Source of the DNA: a virus
Strand: one strand, 5' to 3'
DNA: 25,513 nt
Virus record (IMG/VR): IMGVR_UViG_3300017727_000141
Coordinates: 1-25,513 of that record
Shown here: positions 21,235 through 25,513 of the stretch, piece by piece
Layout of the letters: every line of letters begins with the position of its first letter
How positions within the stretch are numbered: position 1 is the first letter of the stretch
The notes under the pieces: generated by a model
Database searches by the model: none
What the model was told of the DNA's origin: nothing
The model's input: the letters and a program-made list of their open reading frames with translations, nothing else
Program-made: the position numbers and the translations under genes

Positions 21235-22702
21235 CTTCGTCCTGTCCTACGTCTATGCTAGGCTGCGCTGGCAGTTTAGTGCCGTATGGCTGGAAAGCGG
21301 TATCTATGCCGTAACGGTCTGCTAATTCGCTCTCGCGGTTAATTTGCTCAAACACATCTTCTGTGTCTTTGCCGTATTGCGCGTGTATATCTTGCAAAGT
21401 AACGATGCCATTATTTAGAGCGGTTACACTCGCATTTATTTCCTTTTGTGGGTCTACCCACGCAAATCCGCGCGGTCTGTAGATTACGTTGTCTGCAAAT
21501 AAATCATATTTGCCCATTGGCAGATTTAGCTTGCCAACAGTGATAGCCATCTCTAGCCACGCCCGATATACAGGGTCAATAAACGCATCAATCATAAACT
21601 GCTGCATCATCTTGAAATGGTCGCGATCTTCGATAGTACCCTGCCTGATGGATGAGTAGCTTACGCCCTCTAGGTTGTTAGCCAGTGATACATAGCTAAC
21701 GCCTAGCCCTGATGCGATGCCGCGCAAAATAGCTTTCTCAAAATCAGCAAAATTATCTGTTGGCTGCGATGGGTCAAACGCTTTAAAATCCATACCCTGC
21801 GGCAGTTGTGTAAACGTACCGGGCGAAGCGTCCATAATTGGTGCGTGATTATCATAATCATCGCCTACAAAGCCATCACCTTCGGGGCTAACAAAGAAGC
21901 CCATCTTTGATGCGGCTACTCGCGCATTTACTAGGGAAGCCTCTTCAAAACCGTCTAGCATCTTTAACCGCGATAAAGCGTTGCTCATCATCGGAACGCC
22001 TCTGGTCTGCCCTGCGCGTTCCTGAATAAAGCAGTGAATAATCTGGTCGGCTGGCACTTGTATATGCCTGCGCTTATTGGTCGAGCCATAACTATGATCG
22101 TGGTGCGGATGATCCTCAAACATAAAATAGCTAACTGGCTTGCCAGCTTTATCTATCTCAACGCCCATACGCACTTCGTTGCCGTTGCTTAAACGCTTGT
22201 TATATTCTTCGTCTAGATAGTCAGCTTCTAAAAACTGTAAGCTAAACCCGAATGGATTATCGGCTGGCCTGCGTATCTTTTTGATGATTACTTCGCCATC
22301 ACGCGCTAGCGTTTCCATAAATAGACGCTGCGCCTGTATCCAGCTTAAACGCCCATCAACCGTACAAAATCCTGTACGCCCCCACGCTAAAAAGTTTTGC
22401 TCGATAAGGCGGTTGCCTACTGTATCTAAGCTATTATCATCGTTGCGCTTGCGAACCTGTAAAGATACGCCTGTTGCGCCTACGATGTTGGTGGTCATTA
22501 TTTGCAGATAGCGTTTTGCATAGGGATGGTTACGGCTAATCTCGCGGCATCTATCGCGCAAGGTGCGTAGAGTTGGCCTAATCTCACTATCAGCAGAACG
22601 TGAAGAAGATATAAAATCGCTAAATAGTCTACCGATATTTGCGCCTTGATAGTTGCGCTTTGCTGGCTTTGGCTTTGCCTTTAAGAAATCCATCACGCCC
22701 AT
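21221..22702 (-). CDS. Portal protein, lambda GpB-type
   Basis: A 493-residue protein with the lambda portal family pattern: LRTLRDRCREISRNHPYAKRY and an NIVGATGVSLQ segment near the N-terminus, LFMETLARDGEVIIKKIRR (about 131-149), YGSTNKRRHIQVPADQIIHCF (about 206-226), LARG-type central helices (LKMLDGFEEASLVNARVAASKMGFF), and YSSIRQGTIEDRDHFKMMQQFMIDAF. It forms the dodecameric DNA gate at one vertex. No Clp-type protease domain is attached. The protease sits in the next gene instead. Confidence 0.92.
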   Translation of the reverse strand: MGVMDFLKAKPKPAKRNYQGANIGRLFSDFISSSRSADSEIRPTLRTLRDRCREISRNHPYAKRYLQIMTTNIVGATGVSLQVRKRNDDNSLDTVGNRLIEQNFLAWGRTGFCTVDGRLSWIQAQRLFMETLARDGEVIIKKIRRPADNPFGFSLQFLEADYLDEEYNKRLSNGNEVRMGVEIDKAGKPVSYFMFEDHPHHDHSYGSTNKRRHIQVPADQIIHCFIQERAGQTRGVPMMSNALSRLKMLDGFEEASLVNARVAASKMGFFVSPEGDGFVGDDYDNHAPIMDASPGTFTQLPQGMDFKAFDPSQPTDNFADFEKAILRGIASGLGVSYVSLANNLEGVSYSSIRQGTIEDRDHFKMMQQFMIDAFIDPVYRAWLEMAITVGKLNLPMGKYDLFADNVIYRPRGFAWVDPQKEINASVTALNNGIVTLQDIHAQYGKDTEDVFEQINRESELADRYGIDTAFQPYGTKLPAQPSIDVGQDEDGNV

Positions 22703-22704
22703 AT

Positions 22705-23286
22705 CTAAAACCTCACTAGAACTGTTGCGCCTGTAGCACTGCCATTCTTAGCGCGTTCTAGCTGCAACTCTTTTGCGTATTCTTTACGGTAAAAATCACG
22801 CGCATCAATCAAATCTTGAAAAGACATTTTCGTAAGGCTACGCCCGTTAATGCTATAACTGCTAACGTCTGCATCAGCCTTGCCCTGCAAAATGCTTTCA
22901 ATCTTATCAATCATTATCTGAGCGTGACTGCGAGGGTCTACATTAACATCTAAATCATACTCAATATCGAGCGTACCTGTATCAACTATGATACGATTGC
23001 CCGATGATGTTTCTGTGATTTCTAGCTGCCAGTGATAGTGGCCTTGGTCAAAACCCGCACTTGTTGCGCTTGGTATAGAGAAAAGATAATAGGTAGCGGT
23101 TTCTGTAGCATTAACTGTAAATTCGCTACTGTTGCCGTGGGCTAACCTTGCTATGTATGTTGCGCTATGGGTAGCGGTAGGATAATCCCCTACCAAATCT
23201 TCGCGCTTCCATTGTACAAAATCACCTATCGCAAACGTTTCAGGTTCGGTAGTAGGTGCGTTAGCTACATCAAATAAATTTGCCAT
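22705..23286 (-). CDS. Beta-domain protein with C-terminal gpW-like connector domain
   Basis: A 193-residue protein. Residues 1-112 are beta-rich (AIGDFVQWKREDL, ATYYLFSIPSA, HYHWQLEITETSSG) with an Ig-like alternation. Residues about 118-193 (AQIMIDKIESILQGKADADV, YSINGRSLTKMSFQDLIDARDFY) follow lambda gpW, including the two helices, the short beta hairpin around GRSLTKMS and a C-terminal glycine/valine tail. gpW completes the head connector and is normally a free 68-residue protein. The position between large terminase and portal matches lambda W. The N-terminal domain's role is unknown. Confidence 0.65.
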   Translation of the reverse strand: MANLFDVANAPTTEPETFAIGDFVQWKREDLVGDYPTATHSATYIARLAHGNSSEFTVNATETATYYLFSIPSATSAGFDQGHYHWQLEITETSSGNRIIVDTGTLDIEYDLDVNVDPRSHAQIMIDKIESILQGKADADVSSYSINGRSLTKMSFQDLIDARDFYRKEYAKELQLERAKNGSATGATVLVRF

Positions 23287-25157
23287 TATCGCCAGCCGTT
23301 CACAAAACCGCCCGATGGGCGTGGTTTAAAGATAGGACTATTCTGCACTTGCGGTTGCTGTGGCTTTTCTGGCTCTGCTGGTGCATTCGCAATCCTATCC
23401 GCAATATCATTTAGCCGCAGTGACAATATCGACAATGCGGCATAACTGTAAACGCGGCAATCAAGTGCCTCATTTCTGGCGCGTGTTTTGACAAATTCCC
23501 TGCGCGGAAAGCCTTTATGATATTTTGTGACAATCTTTTCTGAAGCTGCCAACTGTTTAAAATATTCATCATCGCGCCCTGTAGGGAAGTGACAAAACCC
23601 TGCCCCCGCCATTGTAACCTTTAAACGGCTAAAAATCAATTCTTTGATATTGTCAACGCCAATAGTAAACAATTTGATTTTGCCAATATTGTTTCTAGTA
23701 GGTTTGCTGACAATAGGGCGTGTCTCGCCAGCCATACCCTTAATAGCAAATATGCGCTTGCCTTCGCGCGGCCTGACATAGTTATACACCGCTTGCGTAT
23801 AGTGGCCGCCACTATCGATGCAAGCTGACCTAATCCCTAGCTGGCGTCCATCTTCTGTTTCATAGATAGCTTGTAGGCGGTTATCAAGGTCGTTCCATAG
23901 ATGCGGTGTAGATGGATCGCCATAAAGAGTAATCCAATCAATAGACCAGCTTTCCTCATCTCTGCCCCAGCCTACTATCTCTATCGCTAGATAGCTATCC
24001 TGTACGTCAATGCCTGCTGTAATACATACTATGCCCGCGTCTAGCTTTTCATCATATTCCTCTGCACGTTCCGATATTGCGTAATCATCCACGCGCTCGC
24101 CTTGATCTTCCCACGTTTCGGCTAGATAAACGTTCGTCCATACGCGCAGGGTTTCAGGTAGTTTCTTTGCTGACAAGAAATCGCGCACTGCATCAGCTAG
24201 CGGTGTCCATACGCTGTAAATACCCGATATGTGGAAACCAGCCACGCCTGCAAATTCATCTGTAGATTGCCAAGTGCCAGCCCTTATAGCCCGATGGCGT
24301 TTTGCATCATCCCAAACGCTTCCGCAATCATCGCACATATAATGCGCGGTTTCTGGCTTGCCCTCATCCCAGCGCACGTTAGACCAGACTAAACGCTGAT
24401 GATGTCCACAATCTTCGCAAGGTACATAGAAGTAGCGTTTATCGCTTTCCTCAAATGCACTCTCTATCCTAGATGCACCTTTATTGGTCGGTGTGCTAAC
24501 CATCACAATCTTTCTATTCCAGAAAGTTGCGGAGCGTTTACGCGCTAGCTGTATCGGATCACCTTCACTACCAGCACTAGGCGGGTATCTGTCCACCTCA
24601 TCGCATAGCACTATGCGGATAGGGCGGCTAGCAAGGCCAGCAGGACTATTAGAGCCAACAATAGAAATATGCCCACCGCTAAACACTTTGTGCATCGTAG
24701 TATTATTTGCATCGCGGCTGCGTGGGTCTTTTACTTTGCCTTTAAGCTGCGGAGTATCACGCAACATAGGAGCTAGCCTGTCTTTACTAAATGCACCGCC
24801 CATTTCTGCTGTAGGCTGTACCAGTAGCATAGGTGCAGGGTCGTGGGCGATATGGTAGCCGATGCAGTTCAGAAGCATTTCGGTTTTGCCTACCTGCGCC
24901 CCTGCCATAACTACTACGTCCGATAACTCAGGCTCAGATATGGCATCCATTATGCCTCTTTGATATTCAGCCCTAGCGGTATGCCATCTGCCAGCTTCCG
25001 CGCTAGCTTCCGAGCTTAGCCGCCTTTCTAGGTCTGCCCACTCTGCTACGCTTAGACGCGGTGGCGGTTTTAACGTCACCATCGCCTGTTGCACTGCTGC
25101 TATTAGTGCCTGTTGTGCGTCCAGCGTGTTCATCGGGCTGGTAAGCTGATAATTCAT
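23286..25157 (-). CDS. terL: Terminase large subunit, lambda GpA family
   Basis: A 623-residue GpA-type packaging motor. PPPRLSVAEWAD (31-42) and RRLSSEASAEAG are the family's N-terminal hallmark. The ATPase has the Walker A-like GAQVGKTE (86-93) and Walker B IVLCDEVD (182-189, Asp186-Glu187). A zinc ribbon follows with CEDC (247-250) and CDDC (275-278). The nuclease domain shows AGIDVQD (Asp384) and CIDSGG (Asp448). It cuts concatemers and drives DNA into the prohead. The ATG at 25157 has AGGGAAG upstream. Later in-frame ATGs at 25133 and 25082 are possible. The GpA family usually implies cos packaging. Confidence 0.95.
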   Translation of the reverse strand: MNYQLTSPMNTLDAQQALIAAVQQAMVTLKPPPRLSVAEWADLERRLSSEASAEAGRWHTARAEYQRGIMDAISEPELSDVVVMAGAQVGKTEMLLNCIGYHIAHDPAPMLLVQPTAEMGGAFSKDRLAPMLRDTPQLKGKVKDPRSRDANNTTMHKVFSGGHISIVGSNSPAGLASRPIRIVLCDEVDRYPPSAGSEGDPIQLARKRSATFWNRKIVMVSTPTNKGASRIESAFEESDKRYFYVPCEDCGHHQRLVWSNVRWDEGKPETAHYMCDDCGSVWDDAKRHRAIRAGTWQSTDEFAGVAGFHISGIYSVWTPLADAVRDFLSAKKLPETLRVWTNVYLAETWEDQGERVDDYAISERAEEYDEKLDAGIVCITAGIDVQDSYLAIEIVGWGRDEESWSIDWITLYGDPSTPHLWNDLDNRLQAIYETEDGRQLGIRSACIDSGGHYTQAVYNYVRPREGKRIFAIKGMAGETRPIVSKPTRNNIGKIKLFTIGVDNIKELIFSRLKVTMAGAGFCHFPTGRDDEYFKQLAASEKIVTKYHKGFPRREFVKTRARNEALDCRVYSYAALSILSLRLNDIADRIANAPAEPEKPQQPQVQNSPIFKPRPSGGFVNGWR

Positions 25158-25464
25158 CTAATGCTTCCCTAACTTGATTTTCAATTACGCTTTGGATTAC
25201 TTTGATGTCTTTTTCTGTAGCGCATATCGGGGCGCACTTTGTTGGCAGTGCCAGTAGCTTTGCCTTCATAGCCGCCAGCACATCTACCCACGCTGCTGTA
25301 ACATCTTCTGATGAAACTAAATTGCGCTTTGCTTGCAATAACTCTAGCTCTGCCATCTGCGCGTCAGCTTCCATTTTACGCGCTCTAGCCGCATTATAGT
25401 CGGCATCCTGTATAGGTGGTCTGCCCCTTGATTTGGTTTGTGTTTGTGTCAATTTTCTGACCAT
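25003..25464 (-). CDS. terS: Terminase small subunit, Nu1-like
   Basis: A 153-residue protein. Residues 20-90 match the Nu1-type small terminase pattern: ADYNAARARKMEADAQMAELELLQAKRNLVS, then VTAAWVDVLAAMKAKLLALPTK. The N-terminus (KSRGRPPIQD) and C-terminus (RVGRPRKAA) both carry GRP cores like AT-hooks. It should recognise the packaging site and hand DNA to the large subunit. The last 155 bases overlap the large subunit gene in another frame. GAGG lies directly against the ATG, which is unusually close. An in-frame TGA 27 bases upstream excludes a longer ATG start. Confidence 0.85.
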   Translation of the reverse strand: MVRKLTQTQTKSRGRPPIQDADYNAARARKMEADAQMAELELLQAKRNLVSSEDVTAAWVDVLAAMKAKLLALPTKCAPICATEKDIKVIQSVIENQVREALDELSAYQPDEHAGRTTGTNSSSATGDGDVKTATASKRSRVGRPRKAAKLGS

Positions 25465-25513
25465 CCTCGAATTAATGTCAAAATTCTGTCACTAGAAAAA
25501 CTCTGCGCCTTCC

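Noticed and set aside
25476-25481. Perfect TTGACA on the minus strand just upstream of the small terminase gene
   Set aside because: No acceptable -10 element lies 16-18 bases downstream, and a start there would fall inside the gene. It is probably chance.
1-25513. Idea that the window is a gene transfer agent cluster
   Set aside because: The DUF2163 protein and holin resemble gene transfer agent parts, but replication, recombination and resolvase genes and a GpA-type terminase indicate a phage.
1-25513. Search for integrase, attachment site, CI repressor, tRNA or CRISPR
   Set aside because: None was found by reading the sequence. Small or diverged elements could be missed, so I make no claim about lifestyle.

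Overview
The window looks like most or all of a small lambda-type siphophage genome (long non-contractile tail). It carries GpA/Nu1-type terminase genes, a lambda-type portal, an HK97-fold capsid protein, a lambda G/GT frameshift pair, a tape measure, a J-like tip protein, a lysis cassette and an Erf/exonuclease recombination module. The DUF2163-type tail protein, the holin related to those of gene transfer agents and the small tail fibre-like proteins resemble phages of aquatic Alphaproteobacteria. That host assignment is inference. I saw no integrase, CI-type repressor, DNA polymerase, tRNA or CRISPR array.

Layout. (1) Late block, minus strand, 25464 down to 6695: terminase small and large subunits, a gpW-like connector protein, portal, a protease-capsid fusion, two small paralogous head proteins, head-tail connector, tail terminator, tail tube, G/GT chaperones, tape measure, three tail tip proteins, a row of tail fibre-like genes, then lysis genes. 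(2) Rightward block, plus strand, 4500-6698: RecB-like exonuclease, Erf-family annealing protein, an SSB-like protein and three small proteins. It converges on the late block with overlapping stop codons. (3) Leftward early block, minus strand, 4428 down to 1009: Cro-like regulator, Hjc-like resolvase, a second nuclease-like protein, a replication initiator-like protein and several small unknowns, closed by a strong terminator at 980-1003. (4) Beyond that terminator, minus strand, 960 to 26: a zinc-ribbon protein and a protein resembling the lambda tail protein Z. If the molecule is circular, these two lie directly upstream of the terminase genes.

Gene packing is very tight: ATGA and TAATG overlaps are everywhere, so translational coupling is probably general. 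Four genes of 53-59 codons (18253, 7870, 2312, 1474), a 40-codon gene (1009) and the frameshifted T segment fill what would otherwise be gaps. No gene-free stretch exceeds 300 bases. The largest gaps are about 70 bases, at 4429-4499 and 1412-1473, and each holds a TTACC-N5-GGTAA palindrome that is probably an operator.

Points of most interest: one ORF encoding N-terminal domains, S78 protease, scaffold and capsid, with an internal ribosome-binding site and ATG that could yield free capsid protein; three tandem tail fibre-like paralogues whose shared GDLA ending also encodes the Shine-Dalgarno of the next gene; the paired operators; and a gpW-like domain fused to a beta-rich domain.
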